Positions 8,022-21,219 of a DNA stretch of 59,608 bases are shown here, piece after piece (position 1 is the stretch's first letter; each line of letters opens with the position of its first letter). The translations under genes and the position numbers were made by a program. The DNA is taken from contig NSJJ01000019.1 of the NCBI GenBank assembly GCA_002632355.1, forward strand, positions 1 to 59,608, written 5' to 3'. The notes beneath the pieces were generated by a model that had not been told where the DNA came from, ran no database searches, and worked only from the letters and a program-made list of their open reading frames with translations. The stretch comes from Sulfuricella denitrificans (GTDB lineage Bacteria; Pseudomonadota; Gammaproteobacteria; Burkholderiales; Sulfuricellaceae).

Positions 8022-10526
8022 CTAGGTCGCGGCGCGATCAAATTCCTGTATGCTGCTTTCGCTTTCCGGGCAGCATTTTGCGCCAGTGTATCCAGGAGGA
8101 CAGGAGCAAAAGCGGTATTTGTTTCTCCCCGCCTCTTTGGCCGCATACATTGCCATATCCGCCTTTTTCATCAGTTCCCTGGTGTCTTCGGAGTCGTCCG
8201 TGGGAAGCGTGGCGATCCCGATGCTGGTGGTGATATGCAGTCGGTTCTCGCCGATTGAAATCGGTTGCTCCAGGGCTTTCAGGATTTTTTCAGCCACCAG
8301 CGCGGCATCTTTCGGCTGAGTGATTTCCGGCAGGACAATCACGAACTCATCCCCACCCTGCCTGGAGACGGTATCCCCGCTGCGCACGCAGGCCAGCAAC
8401 CTGTGTGCGACCTCCTTGAGAAGCTCATCGCCGACGTCATGGCCCAGGGTATCGTTGATTTTCTTGAAGCGATCCAGGTCGAGGAACATGAGTGCCATGG
8501 GGCGCTTATGGCGTTTTGCGTGAGTGACGGCGTAATTGAGTCGGTCGAGCAGGAGGCGGCGGTTGGGGAGATTGGTCAGGGTATCGAAATAGGCCAGGTG
8601 CTGGATTTGCTCTTCCGTTTTTTTGCGCTCGGTGATGTCGCGCGTCACACCAACGAGCGCAATAATTCCGCCTTCCCTGTCCCGCAGGGGGGTCGCATGG
8701 GTATCCAGCCAGCGTTGCGTGCCGCGCTTTCCCCTGATGGGAAATTCCAGCGTGCCGGCTTCTCCCCTGAACACACGCCTGGATAGCCGGAGAAAGGCCT
8801 CCTGGTATTCGGAAAGAATAAAGTCTGTTAGATTGTGCTGCTGCGCTTCTTCAAGCGTATCCACCTCCAGCATGGCCAGGCCGGCTGCGTTCATCTGCAT
8901 GAGTTTGCCCTCTGTCGAGATGACTTTCACGCACTCGGGCTCACTCTCCAGGATGGCATTCAGGTACTCCTTCTGCTCGAACAGGGCTTCTTCAACCTGC
9001 CTGCGCTCGGTGATGTCGATACCGAAGGTAATGAGCCCGGTAATCTGGCCATCTGTAAGCACCTCGCTGTTTTTCCAGACGATATAACGTTCCTCGCCGG
9101 TCTTGGTGAGGATGGGGTTTTCAAAGTGACTTAGCAGCCCACCCGCAGACAGACGTTCGAACATTTCCCATACTTTAGGATAGCGGTCCCTGGGGGTCAT
9201 TAAATCGAACCAGTTGCGGCCCTTCACTTCTTCAAGGGTGTAGCCGGTGATCTCTTCTGCCGCCTGGTTGAAAAGCTTCACGTTTCCTTCAACATCCAGT
9301 TCCACGAAAATGGCATTGGCCGTGTTGATCAGGTTCTCGGCGTAGTTTTTTGCGGTTTGCAGGGCAATATCAGCCTGCTTGCGTTCGGTGATGTCACTGA
9401 AAGCCGTTACGGAGCCGACAATGACCCCGTCTCTCATAATGGGGCTGGCGCTGATCCTGACATTGAGCGGCGATCCATCCTTGCGCCAGAACACCTCTTC
9501 TTCAGAGCGGTAGCTCCGGCCTGTATTGACCACGTTCCTGATATTGCATGCTTCACTGGGGTGGGGCTCATGGTTGGCTTTCTTGTGATGGAACAGCGGG
9601 TGGGCTTCATGATGGATCAGCTCATTTCCGGTCCAGCCCAGCAGGTGGTGAGCCTCGGGGTTGGTGTAGGTAATGTATCCATGCCTGTCCATGACATACA
9701 GGCCTTCGCCTATCGTGGCGGCGATGTCGCGCAGACTAGCTTCGCTTTCCGCCAGTTCGCGGGCGCGTTCGTCAGCCAGCGCCAGTGAGGCCCTGAGTCT
9801 TGCACGCGCTTCCTCGTGAAAGACGCGAAGGATGTTACCTATGGCGATGGTGGCCAGTACCGCGCAGGCGGCGCGAAACAACTGGACGGGAATCTGGAAT
9901 GCCGCAATAAATCCTTCCTGGTTGATGATATTCGCGGGGAAAGCGTTCGCTGCAGGAACCACCAGTCCACCCATGACGCCATAAAGCAGGAAGGCGACGG
10001 CCGCCAGGATGAAATATTTTTTTGCCCAGGAAATTTTTACCAGGATTGCTTGCGGTTCGAGATTCTTGTGGAAACACAGGAGAAATCCAATCCCCGTCAG
10101 GGTGGACCCTGAAAATCCCAGGAAATATCTGGATGCGATGATCGTTGCCAGTTTCCAGTCCGGAATCAGCATGAATTCAAGCAGAAAGCCGAACGCTACT
10201 GCGATATAGGCGGGTTTTCCAAGCAGGGTCCGGGTAAGCGCCGAAACCGGCGTGACCAGGATCAGGCGACGGCCGAATTCGAACAGAAAGCCGAAGGATA
10301 GAAACAGGAAAAGTATTTTCCCCATTTCAAGGGTGGGATTCCCGCCTCGAACAACCGTCCAGAGGTCCATCCACTCCAGCAGTCCGTGGGTAAATCCGAA
10401 AGCAATCAGCAGCCAGATGAAATGCGTGAAATCATGCTGGCTTTCTTCCCTGGGCTGGACAAGGATGACCAGCGCCAGGCTAATAAATGCCAGGCCATAT
10501 ACAAAATAAATGACATCCATGTTCAT
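8022..10526 (-). CDS. Diguanylate cyclase: seven-helix membrane sensor, three PAS domains, GGDEF
   Basis: The product has about seven hydrophobic helices in its first 230 residues, then three PAS domains (about 260-380, 390-505 and 510-630), each ending in DITERK-like linkers, and a C-terminal GGDEF domain near residue 724. The active-site GGDEF is intact, with an inhibitory RxxD (RSGD) five residues before it, so it should make cyclic-di-GMP with feedback control. The ATG at 10526 (MNMDVIYF) starts just before helix 1; a TTG at 10643 would add 39 less likely residues. The last 28 residues form an odd cysteine-rich tail (CSCPPGYTGAKCC). The signal it senses is unknown. Confidence 0.9.
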   Translation of the reverse strand: MNMDVIYFVYGLAFISLALVILVQPREESQHDFTHFIWLLIAFGFTHGLLEWMDLWTVVRGGNPTLEMGKILFLFLSFGFLFEFGRRLILVTPVSALTRTLLGKPAYIAVAFGFLLEFMLIPDWKLATIIASRYFLGFSGSTLTGIGFLLCFHKNLEPQAILVKISWAKKYFILAAVAFLLYGVMGGLVVPAANAFPANIINQEGFIAAFQIPVQLFRAACAVLATIAIGNILRVFHEEARARLRASLALADERARELAESEASLRDIAATIGEGLYVMDRHGYITYTNPEAHHLLGWTGNELIHHEAHPLFHHKKANHEPHPSEACNIRNVVNTGRSYRSEEEVFWRKDGSPLNVRISASPIMRDGVIVGSVTAFSDITERKQADIALQTAKNYAENLINTANAIFVELDVEGNVKLFNQAAEEITGYTLEEVKGRNWFDLMTPRDRYPKVWEMFERLSAGGLLSHFENPILTKTGEERYIVWKNSEVLTDGQITGLITFGIDITERRQVEEALFEQKEYLNAILESEPECVKVISTEGKLMQMNAAGLAMLEVDTLEEAQQHNLTDFILSEYQEAFLRLSRRVFRGEAGTLEFPIRGKRGTQRWLDTHATPLRDREGGIIALVGVTRDITERKKTEEQIQHLAYFDTLTNLPNRRLLLDRLNYAVTHAKRHKRPMALMFLDLDRFKKINDTLGHDVGDELLKEVAHRLLACVRSGDTVSRQGGDEFVIVLPEITQPKDAALVAEKILKALEQPISIGENRLHITTSIGIATLPTDDSEDTRELMKKADMAMYAAKEAGRNKYRFCSCPPGYTGAKCCPESESSIQEFDRAAT

Positions 10527-10690
10527 TGGATTGGAGAGGAAGATGAACGTTTTTTCATTAAGAGAATGCTGGAGGGCACTTAAATTCCTCAACGGGTCTG
10601 CCTTGATCGGCCGCCAGAACAGCCTGGAAGCCCATATTGGCAAGGGTTACGGAATATATTGTGAATCAGGGACCTGAAAATCCTGGATGC

Positions 10691-10719
10691 ATTATATCCA
10701 GATAGATCATGGATATAAA
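10691..10719 (-). promoter_or_regulatory. Predicted promoter with overlapping palindrome, GGDEF gene
   Basis: On the minus strand TTTATA (10719-10714) and TATAAT (10696-10691) are 17 bases apart. A perfect 8-bp palindrome (TTATATCC at 10692-10699, GGATATAA at 10711-10718) spans both boxes, as an operator would. The rest of the gap 10527-10921 holds only a small hairpin (10750-10754 with 10762-10766) and no gene that I can support. Confidence 0.45.
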
Positions 10720-10921
10720 TGGCCGTGTAGGAATTATCCGTAATAATTTGTAGGGGAATCGCCTACCTGCTTATAAGGGTAAAGCCAGAAACGCTGCTGT
10801 GGCGGTATTCAGGCAATGATGGAAAGGGCGATACCCGATCGGTGTGATCCGTCAGGGTTTCACGTGCAGGAACAATCCGACGTGTGCGGCCGGTCAGATC
10901 AGGTATGGCGTCTGGTTGATT

Positions 10922-11422
10922 TTATTTGGCAGGCAGAAGTTCGCTGATGGCCTTGACGTATACCGGCTCGTCCCATTCCGCCCCGCCTTGCAGGGTGTAG
11001 CGCACGTTGCCCTGGGGGTCGATCAGGAAAGTGGAAGGCGCGACGAAGACTTTCCATGCACCCACGCCATTACCTTCTTCGTCCATCAGCACGGTGAAGT
11101 TGATTTTCATTTTGTTGACGAATTCGCTGACGTCCTTCTCGGACTCGCCCATGTTCACCGCCAGGATGGCAAAGGGCTTGCCGGCCATTTTCTTTTCCAG
11201 ACGCTGCATGGCAGGCATTTCCTTGAGGCAGGGCGGGCACCAGGTGGCCCAGAACTGCACCATGACCACCTTGCCGCGATAATCTTCCAGTTTGTGGATT
11301 TTGCCGCTGGTATCTTTCAGCGCCAGGGGCGGGGTTGCGCCCCCCTTCCATGGCTTGAGCTCATGGGCATGGGCGGTCGAGAACAGAAACAGGCAAAACA
11401 GGCCAAGAAGCAGTTTTTTCAT
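10922..11422 (-). CDS. TlpA-family thioredoxin-like periplasmic protein
   Basis: The 166-residue product begins with a clear signal peptide (MKKLLLGLFCLFLFSTAHA), so the mature domain works in the periplasm. The thioredoxin fold has the active site WATWCPPCLKEM near residue 62, the WCPPC form typical of TlpA/ResA reductases that keep periplasmic thiols reduced, often during cytochrome c maturation. It overlaps the gene before it by four bases (ATGA type), so the two are translated together. Client proteins are not indicated by the context. Confidence 0.92.
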   Translation of the reverse strand: MKKLLLGLFCLFLFSTAHAHELKPWKGGATPPLALKDTSGKIHKLEDYRGKVVMVQFWATWCPPCLKEMPAMQRLEKKMAGKPFAILAVNMGESEKDVSEFVNKMKINFTVLMDEEGNGVGAWKVFVAPSTFLIDPQGNVRYTLQGGAEWDEPVYVKAISELLPAK

Positions 11423-12183
11423 GGGTTGATTTCCAGTTGTTTAAGCGCGTCCAGCACCAGCTCCGGCAGTTTTTCTGCCATGGCGTTTTCCGCTTCCGTG
11501 GCGTCGGGCCGGACATAAAAGTGGCTGCGCACCTTGGGCAATATGCTACTGATGACTTTGGTGCCGCCACGGGCGAATTCTACCTTGAGGTGCTCCAGCC
11601 ACCAGCGTCCGGGAGAAAGCTGGCCCTGGTAGATGTATAAAGGCAAATGGGTCTGGGCGACAATGGTGTGATACTGCGCTTCCACGCCAGGAGCCGGTGC
11701 GACGGAATAGAGATCGGGGTAGAACAGCAGGGCGCCGGCGAGCGCGTTCCTGTCCTGCTCCGTTACTCCATCCTGCCAGGCTTTTGCGCCGCGCAGAATC
11801 GGGGTGGCGCCATGCCCTCCCGTGATGAGCACGATTTTTTTGCCGCTCTGCCTGATCGCATAAGCGATGATTTCCCTGATTTCGTCCGGCGGAAGCTGTT
11901 CCAGGCTGCTGGGCAGGATGGGCAGGAAATGAGCGTCGAGCATATCCGGAAACCAGGTTTCGTAGCCGTGGGCGGCAATTTCCATGGCGGTGCGTGCTTC
12001 ATTGCTGCTGTGGCCCTCGTCGCAGACGAACCATAGCAGCAAGGTATTGCCCTTGGCCGGATAGGTGCGCAGCGGAACATCAATACCGGTGGACAGGCTC
12101 AGTGAATGCGGCGGAGAGGCAAGCGCCGTGCCTACGGAGAACAGCAACGCCAGTCCAAGCGCGTAAAGCCGGGTGAAAGCCAA
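11419..12183 (-). CDS. DUF3530-like alpha/beta-hydrolase-fold exported protein
   Basis: The 254-residue protein has an N-terminal signal sequence (MAFTRLYALGLALLFSVGTALA). The body contains hydrolase-fold strands (TLLLWFVCDE, KIVLITGGHGATPI) that resemble the DUF3530 family. The usual GxSxG nucleophile elbow appears as ITGGHGATP, with Gly or His where Ser is expected, so it may not be an active esterase. It is the first gene of a two-gene unit with the TlpA-like protein. The real function is unknown; assignment to DUF3530 is from general resemblance only. Confidence 0.6.
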   Translation of the reverse strand: MAFTRLYALGLALLFSVGTALASPPHSLSLSTGIDVPLRTYPAKGNTLLLWFVCDEGHSSNEARTAMEIAAHGYETWFPDMLDAHFLPILPSSLEQLPPDEIREIIAYAIRQSGKKIVLITGGHGATPILRGAKAWQDGVTEQDRNALAGALLFYPDLYSVAPAPGVEAQYHTIVAQTHLPLYIYQGQLSPGRWWLEHLKVEFARGGTKVISSILPKVRSHFYVRPDATEAENAMAEKLPELVLDALKQLEINP

Positions 12184-12251
12184 GGCCGGATTCCATTCAG
12201 ATTTAAGGAGTGGCCTAGTTTAACCCAAACTGTCCGGGCTGTAATGGCACG

Positions 12252-12286
12252 AATGGACTAGGGCGTTCCGCCCGGGATTGTCCATT
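12252..12286 (-). terminator. Hairpin downstream of the N-ATPase operon
   Basis: AATGGAC at 12252-12258 pairs with GTCCATT at 12280-12286, and inside it GGGC pairs with GCCC. It follows the atpG stop by two bases. There is no good T run on the minus strand, so it may be a transcript-stabilising or rho-assisted end. Confidence 0.4.
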
Positions 12287-12288
12287 AA

Positions 12289-13131
12289 CTATGTCTCCGC
12301 AGGCGTCAGTGCGTCGGCGCTGAGCATCAGAATCTCGATTTCCTCGATGATTTCCTCCTGACGCAAGCCGTTGTATTTAAGTCGCAGGGTGTCCTGATTT
12401 TTTTCCAGGCGGCGGATGGCGCTGTCCATATGCTCCAGGCGGCGCCGGTTTTCCACCATCAGCGAGCTGTAGAAAATCTCGTAGAGGACGGCGTGAAGGT
12501 AGTGGTCGGTCAGTTCTGCATAAAATTCCGGTGGTGTCAGGTAGAGCCGGGGCGGGTAGGGAGAAGCCGGTTTTCCGGCAGGCAATTCGGCCAGGGGAAG
12601 CAACTGGCGCATGCGCACCTGCCGTGTTTCGTCGCAATGGTACAGGGCGCTCAGTCTGAGGGGCGCTTTTTCTGGGCCCCGGTGCAGGCTGGCCAGCTGT
12701 GCGCTCAGGCGCTCCAGCGTGGGATGGATTTCAGCCGCTACCGTGGCGCCCTCCACCTGCGCCATGCGGCGCGCATCGTTTTCCAGCCCGGCATCCAGGC
12801 GGCGCCCCACCGCGATCAGCGTGAAATTGCCCGGTGCTCGTGTTTTCAGGGCGTCGAGCAACTGTTCGTTGAAATCGCCGCAAAATCCACGCTCCGAGCC
12901 CACCAGGACAAGCAGTTCTACCCTGGGGCGCGCCATTTGCATGTCCTTGCCATGGAAGGCGAGGAAGTGGCCGGCAGCCGCTTCCATGCTTGCCACCACG
13001 CGCCGTTGCGCTTCAAGAAATCCGGTCAGGGTGCGGATTTCAAGCAGGGCCAGACTCTTCATCGCGGTCAGGATGCCGTCGATGTCGTTCAGGGTGGAGA
13101 TGCGCTTCTGCACCTCACGCCGCTTGCTCAT
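12289..13131 (-). CDS. atpG: N-type ATPase gamma subunit
   Basis: The 280-residue product is the central shaft of the soluble N1 part. Its N-terminus ([23 protein letters not shown]) and C-terminus ([16 protein letters not shown]) are the two coiled-coil ends that enter the alpha/beta ring. The middle has the [18 protein letters not shown] strand typical of gamma subunits. It is the last gene of the operon and overlaps atpA by 17 bases. It diverges from ordinary F-type AtpG, as N-ATPase gammas do. Confidence 0.9.
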   Translation of the reverse strand: MSKRREVQKRISTLNDIDGILTAMKSLALLEIRTLTGFLEAQRRVVASMEAAAGHFLAFHGKDMQMARPRVELLVLVGSERGFCGDFNEQLLDALKTRAPGNFTLIAVGRRLDAGLENDARRMAQVEGATVAAEIHPTLERLSAQLASLHRGPEKAPLRLSALYHCDETRQVRMRQLLPLAELPAGKPASPYPPRLYLTPPEFYAELTDHYLHAVLYEIFYSSLMVENRRRLEHMDSAIRRLEKNQDTLRLKYNGLRQEEIIEEIEILMLSADALTPAET

Positions 13132-14614
13132 GCCCGGCCTCGCTCAACCACAGTCTGACGGCGTTGCGCCACTGCTCCCTGCCGCCGGAAAGGGAAAGTT
13201 CCGAGGCATGCACCTTGAGGAGCAAGTCCTGCAGCAGCGGCTTGATGCGTTCCGGCGCCAGGCCATCGAGCAGGCCGCAATTGAAGGCAGTCATCCAGGC
13301 CATCTGGAATTCGACCGGCAGGGGGGCGAGGCGCTCCTGCTTGAGGATTTCGCGCAGCAGCTGGCCGCGCTTGATGCGTGCTTCCATGCTGGCCTCGAGC
13401 CGTGAGCCGAAACGGGTGAACACTTCCAGATCGAGGAACTGGAGATAGTCCAGCTTCATCCGTCCGGCTTCTTTCTTGATGCCGGGGTCCTGCGCCGCGC
13501 CGCCGATGCGCGAAACCGAACGGGTGACGTCAATGGCGGGCAGGAAGCCGCGGGCGAACAGGTCCTGGTCGAGATAGACCTGGCCGTCGGTGATGGAAAT
13601 GAGATTGGTGGGGATGTAGGCGGCGATTTCGCCCTGCTCCGTTTCCACGATGGGCAGGGCCGTCATGCTGCCGCCGCCGTGTCTGGCGGCCAGGACAGTG
13701 GAGCGCTCCAGCAGGCGGGCGTGGAGGTAGAAGATGTCGCCGGGGTAGGCCTCGCGGCCCGGCGGGCGGCGCAGCAGCAGAGACAGCTCGCGGTAGGTGC
13801 GGGCGTGGGTGGTGAGGTCGTCGTAGATCACCAGGGTGTCGTGACCCTGCCACATCCACGCTTCGGCCAGGGTGCAACCGGCGAAGGGCGCCAGGTATTT
13901 CAGCCCGGGCATGGCCGTGGCCTCGGCCACCACCACACAGGTGTATTCCAGGGCGCCGGTCCGGCGCAGGGTTTCGATCAGGCCGATGACCGAGGAACGC
14001 TTCTGGCCGATCATGACGTAGACGCAGCGGATGTTCTTGCCCTTCTGATTGATCAGCGCATCCAGCGCAAGGGCGCTTTTTCCCGTGCCGTTGTCGCCGA
14101 TGATGAGCTGGCGCTGGCCCTTGCCGATGGGAATCAGGGTGTCGATGATCTTGTTGCCGGTATAGAGCGGGCGGTTGACAAAATCCCGCTCGATGATCGG
14201 GGGCGACAGGATATCGAGCGCGCGGCGGGCTGTAAGATGGGGCGCCGGCAGGTCGTCGAGCGGGATGCCCAGCGGGTCCACCACCCGGCCCATCAGGCCT
14301 TCGCCGACCGCAATGCTCAGGCGCTGGCCGGACAGCAGGGCGGTGGTGCCAGCGGTGAGGCGTTCGGTCTGGTGCAGCAGGATGGCGCCGAAACGTTCGC
14401 GGGCCAAGTGAAATACCAGGGCGGTGCTGCCGTCTTCGAGCAGGACGATCTCGTCCATGCGGGCGGAAGGCAGGCCTTCGATCCAGGCGATGCCGTCGCC
14501 CACGGAGACCACCTTGCCCTGCTCCGAGATGCGCAGCCCGAAGCGGTAGTGGCGCAGCCGCTCCGCCTGTTTGGCAAGCGGGGAGGGGGCGGCGAGCAGG
14601 TCCTCGAACGGCAT
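13115..14614 (-). CDS. atpA: N-type ATPase alpha subunit
   Basis: The 499-residue nucleotide-binding subunit carries the P-loop [10 protein letters not shown] near residue 170 and the alpha signature [15 protein letters not shown] Walker-B-like segment ([11 protein letters not shown]) and the run of arginines after it are also present. The ATG at 14614 (MPFEDLLAA) was chosen because it follows the atpF stop directly; a longer form from 14656 would overlap atpF. It pairs with the beta subunit to form the ATP-hydrolysing hexamer. Confidence 0.95.
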   Translation of the reverse strand: MPFEDLLAAPSPLAKQAERLRHYRFGLRISEQGKVVSVGDGIAWIEGLPSARMDEIVLLEDGSTALVFHLARERFGAILLHQTERLTAGTTALLSGQRLSIAVGEGLMGRVVDPLGIPLDDLPAPHLTARRALDILSPPIIERDFVNRPLYTGNKIIDTLIPIGKGQRQLIIGDNGTGKSALALDALINQKGKNIRCVYVMIGQKRSSVIGLIETLRRTGALEYTCVVVAEATAMPGLKYLAPFAGCTLAEAWMWQGHDTLVIYDDLTTHARTYRELSLLLRRPPGREAYPGDIFYLHARLLERSTVLAARHGGGSMTALPIVETEQGEIAAYIPTNLISITDGQVYLDQDLFARGFLPAIDVTRSVSRIGGAAQDPGIKKEAGRMKLDYLQFLDLEVFTRFGSRLEASMEARIKRGQLLREILKQERLAPLPVEFQMAWMTAFNCGLLDGLAPERIKPLLQDLLLKVHASELSLSGGREQWRNAVRLWLSEAGHEQAA

Positions 14615-14615
14615 G

Positions 14616-15344
14616 CTATTCCCCGAAAAACCTGAGTTCGTCGCGCAGGTTGGCATGCATCACCCAGGGGCCGACGGTAATCAGGAAACCGGCCACCAGA
14701 TCGGGTTGCTCGCCGAATCCGGCTGGCAGTTCCCTGCCCAGCACAGCCTGCAGGGCGGCCGTCAATTCATTACGCTGCTCCGCTGCGAGGGGATAGGCGC
14801 TCAGGACATCGAGTCTGGCCTCACGGCCGGCGGCAGCGGCCAGATCCTTGCGCTGCTGCTCCGGCAGTTGCGCCAGATCCTGCAGCAGCAATCCGAACAG
14901 CCCCGCCTCCAGTTCGGGCCCGGCGAGGCGTTCCAGCAGGCGGGAGGCGAAGGCCTGTCCCTGTGCCACGCCCTGTTCGGCCGCAGTCCGCAGCCAGTCC
15001 TGCTGCTGCCGCTCCACGATGGCCTTTCTTTTCGCCTTTTCCTCGTCCATGGCCTTGGCGACCGCAGCCATCAGATGTTGCCGCTCAATGGCGACTTCCT
15101 CCAGCAGTTTGGCATGGGCCGCTTCCCGCTCCGTTTCCCAGCCGGCCAGCCGGCCCTCGAATTGTTCCTTGAGCGTGTCGGCCTGCTGCCGGGTGTCGCG
15201 CGCCTCGCTCAGGGCTTCCTCGATCTGGGTGCGCCGCCGGGCAATGACTTCGAGCACCGGCCGGTAGAGGAAGCGTTTGAGTATCCATACCAGTACGAGG
15301 AAATTGACGATTTCCAGGATGAAGGTGGTCCAGTCCAGATCCAT
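14616..15344 (-). CDS. atpF: N-type ATPase b subunit with delta-like C-terminal domain
   Basis: The 242-residue protein begins with one membrane helix ([15 protein letters not shown]) and a long, charged coiled coil, as in b subunits of the peripheral stalk. From about residue 160 onward it resembles the C-terminal half of the delta subunit ([32 protein letters not shown]). No separate delta gene is present in the operon, so this protein probably does both jobs. This b-delta arrangement is expected for N-ATPases. It lies 12 bases after atpE. Confidence 0.88.
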   Translation of the reverse strand: MDLDWTTFILEIVNFLVLVWILKRFLYRPVLEVIARRRTQIEEALSEARDTRQQADTLKEQFEGRLAGWETEREAAHAKLLEEVAIERQHLMAAVAKAMDEEKAKRKAIVERQQQDWLRTAAEQGVAQGQAFASRLLERLAGPELEAGLFGLLLQDLAQLPEQQRKDLAAAAGREARLDVLSAYPLAAEQRNELTAALQAVLGRELPAGFGEQPDLVAGFLITVGPWVMHANLRDELRFFGE

Positions 15345-15356
15345 CTTGGTGCGTCC

Positions 15357-15623
15357 TTACTTGATGATGTATTCGAGCAGCGGGTTGCGGAACAGGATGA
15401 TCAGCACGATCACCAGCACGTAGATGGCCAGCGACTCGATCATGGCCAGGCCGATGAACAGGGTGCGGGTGATGGACTTCTCGGCTTCCGGCTGGCGCGC
15501 CAAAGCATCGAGCGCCTGGCTGATGGCCTTGCCCATGGCCATGGCGGGAAACATGATGCCGATAGCGATGGCCAGGGCGGCCCCCACGGTGGAAATGATG
15601 GTAAACCACGTCATGTCGTTCAT
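15357..15623 (-). CDS. atpE: N-type ATPase c subunit (rotor ring)
   Basis: The 88-residue hairpin protein has two membrane helices joined by the polar loop ARQPEAEKS. The ion-binding carboxylate is Glu63, followed by Ser64 and Tyr68, as in sodium-type c subunits. The helix-1 position that holds Gln32 in the Ilyobacter sodium ring is Met30 here, and Thr67 is replaced by Leu65. The glycine-rich GxGxG pattern of helix 1 is also weak. The residues fit proton rather than sodium coupling better, but this is inference. It overlaps atpB by four bases. Confidence 0.93.
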   Translation of the reverse strand: MNDMTWFTIISTVGAALAIAIGIMFPAMAMGKAISQALDALARQPEAEKSITRTLFIGLAMIESLAIYVLVIVLIILFRNPLLEYIIK

Positions 15624-16306
15624 GTTTCGGACCTTTCCTTTTCATGGTTGATTTCGGTTCGGGACTGCATGGCGCCGGCCACGTAGATCAGCGCCAGCAT
15701 CCCGAAAATATACGCCTGCACCAAAGCTTCGATGATGTGCAGCATAAGGAGCGGTATTGGCACCAGCAGTCCCGCTACCAGCAGCAGCAGTAATGCCGCC
15801 ATTTCCAGGCTCATCATGTTGCCGAACAGTCGTACCGCCAGGGCCACGGTGCGGGTCAGTTCGCTGATGATGTGGAAAGGCAGCAGGATCGGGCTGGGGC
15901 TGAGATAGTGGCGCAGGTAGGCGATCAAACCTTCGTTGCGGATGCCGAACCAGTGCACGGAGAGGAAGACCAGCAGGGCCAGCCCGGTAGTCACCGACAG
16001 ATGCGCGGTAGGCGAGCCGAGGCCGGGGATCAGCCCCACCAGGTTGGCGGTGACGATGTAGAACCACAGGGTGGCGATGAAGGGCAGCACTTTTTCGCCA
16101 CCCTGGGGCAGGACGGCCTTGATTGCGGCCTCGATGGCGCTGATGCTGCCCTCCAGCATGGCCTGGAGCGGGCCGGGGTCGGTGGACAGGTGGCGTGTGG
16201 CGAGCCAGGAGAACAGGCCGAGGAAGGCCATGATGCCCCAGGTGGTCACCACGATGGAGCTGATGGCCAGGGGGCCGAGGTGGAACAGAATGGCGGCCTT
16301 TTCCAT
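15620..16306 (-). CDS. atpB: N-type ATPase a subunit
   Basis: The 228-residue integral membrane protein forms the ion half-channels beside the c ring. It has the essential arginine in VRLFGN and the family segment LPFHIISELTRTVALAV. Several hydrophobic helices are present, including VLPFIATLWFYIVTANLVGL. The ATG at 16306 shares its A with the atpQ stop (TAATG), which fixes the start. It is followed by atpE with a four-base overlap. Confidence 0.94.
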   Translation of the reverse strand: MEKAAILFHLGPLAISSIVVTTWGIMAFLGLFSWLATRHLSTDPGPLQAMLEGSISAIEAAIKAVLPQGGEKVLPFIATLWFYIVTANLVGLIPGLGSPTAHLSVTTGLALLVFLSVHWFGIRNEGLIAYLRHYLSPSPILLPFHIISELTRTVALAVRLFGNMMSLEMAALLLLLVAGLLVPIPLLMLHIIEALVQAYIFGMLALIYVAGAMQSRTEINHEKERSET

Positions 16307-16578
16307 TACTGGTGTTCCCTGAAATAAAGATAGGCGTTGAAGCCGCCGATCACCAGTCCGAGCAGGAGCAGGCCGATGGTCCAGTGGATCGAGTAGCCTT
16401 CCGCCATTTCGTCCAGCCAGCGTCCGAGATAGGCGCCCAGGATTACCGGCAGCACGAACAGCAAAGTCAGTGTGCCCATGAACACAGTCTGCGCCAGCAG
16501 GGTAGGCTGCTCCTTTTGGGCCTTTTGCATGCGACGCACCTGTTTTTCGACGTTCTCGCGCAGTTTGTCTTCGTTCAT
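16306..16578 (-). CDS. atpQ: N-type ATPase AtpQ (AtpI-like small membrane protein)
   Basis: The 90-residue protein has a charged N-terminus (MNEDKLRENVEKQVRRMQ) and two membrane helices (TLTLLFVLPVILGAYLG and IGLLLLGLVIGGFNAYLYF). This is the pattern of the AtpI/AtpQ family, which helps assemble the c ring in related enzymes. In canonical N-ATPase operons atpR follows atpQ. Here atpQ is joined directly to atpB with no room for atpR. Confidence 0.85.
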   Translation of the reverse strand: MNEDKLRENVEKQVRRMQKAQKEQPTLLAQTVFMGTLTLLFVLPVILGAYLGRWLDEMAEGYSIHWTIGLLLLGLVIGGFNAYLYFREHQ

Positions 16579-16584
16579 GGTCTT

Positions 16585-18413
<1,829 letters not shown>

Positions 18414-18494
18414 TCATCACCTTACACGCAATGGAGGGCGCAATTCAAGGCAAACGAAGCGCATCCCCGGGAAAAACCATTTCGTTGGCCGGGG

Positions 18495-18520
18495 CTTGAA
18501 ATTCACCTGCACTTCCCTAT
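18495..18520 (+). promoter_or_regulatory. Sigma32 heat-shock promoter of clpB
   Basis: CTTGAAA at 18495-18501 and CCCTAT at 18515-18520 are 13 bases apart. This is very close to the RpoH consensus (CTTGAAA, 13-14 bases, CCCCAT). It lies about 40 bases before the clpB ATG, fitting a heat-shock chaperone. Confidence 0.85.
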
Positions 18521-18561
18521 CTAGGATGTTGATATCGTCATTATTTCAGAGAGGTTGAATC

Positions 18562-21144
<2,583 letters not shown>

Positions 21145-21162
21145 TGGTTATGACCCCGAAAG

Positions 21163-21189
21163 CCGGGCGCTGCTGCGCCCGGTTTTTTT
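21163..21189 (+). terminator. Rho-independent terminator after clpB
   Basis: An 8-bp G/C stem (CCGGGCGC at 21163-21170, GCGCCCGG at 21175-21182) with a TGCT loop is followed by seven Ts. Confidence 0.92.
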
Positions 21190-21219
21190 ATGTTCAAAGC
21201 CGGGGGTTATAATGTCTTC

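Noticed and set aside
12252-12286. Strong rho-independent terminator after atpG
   Set aside because: The stem is imperfect and no T run follows on the minus strand, so it is given only as a weak hairpin.
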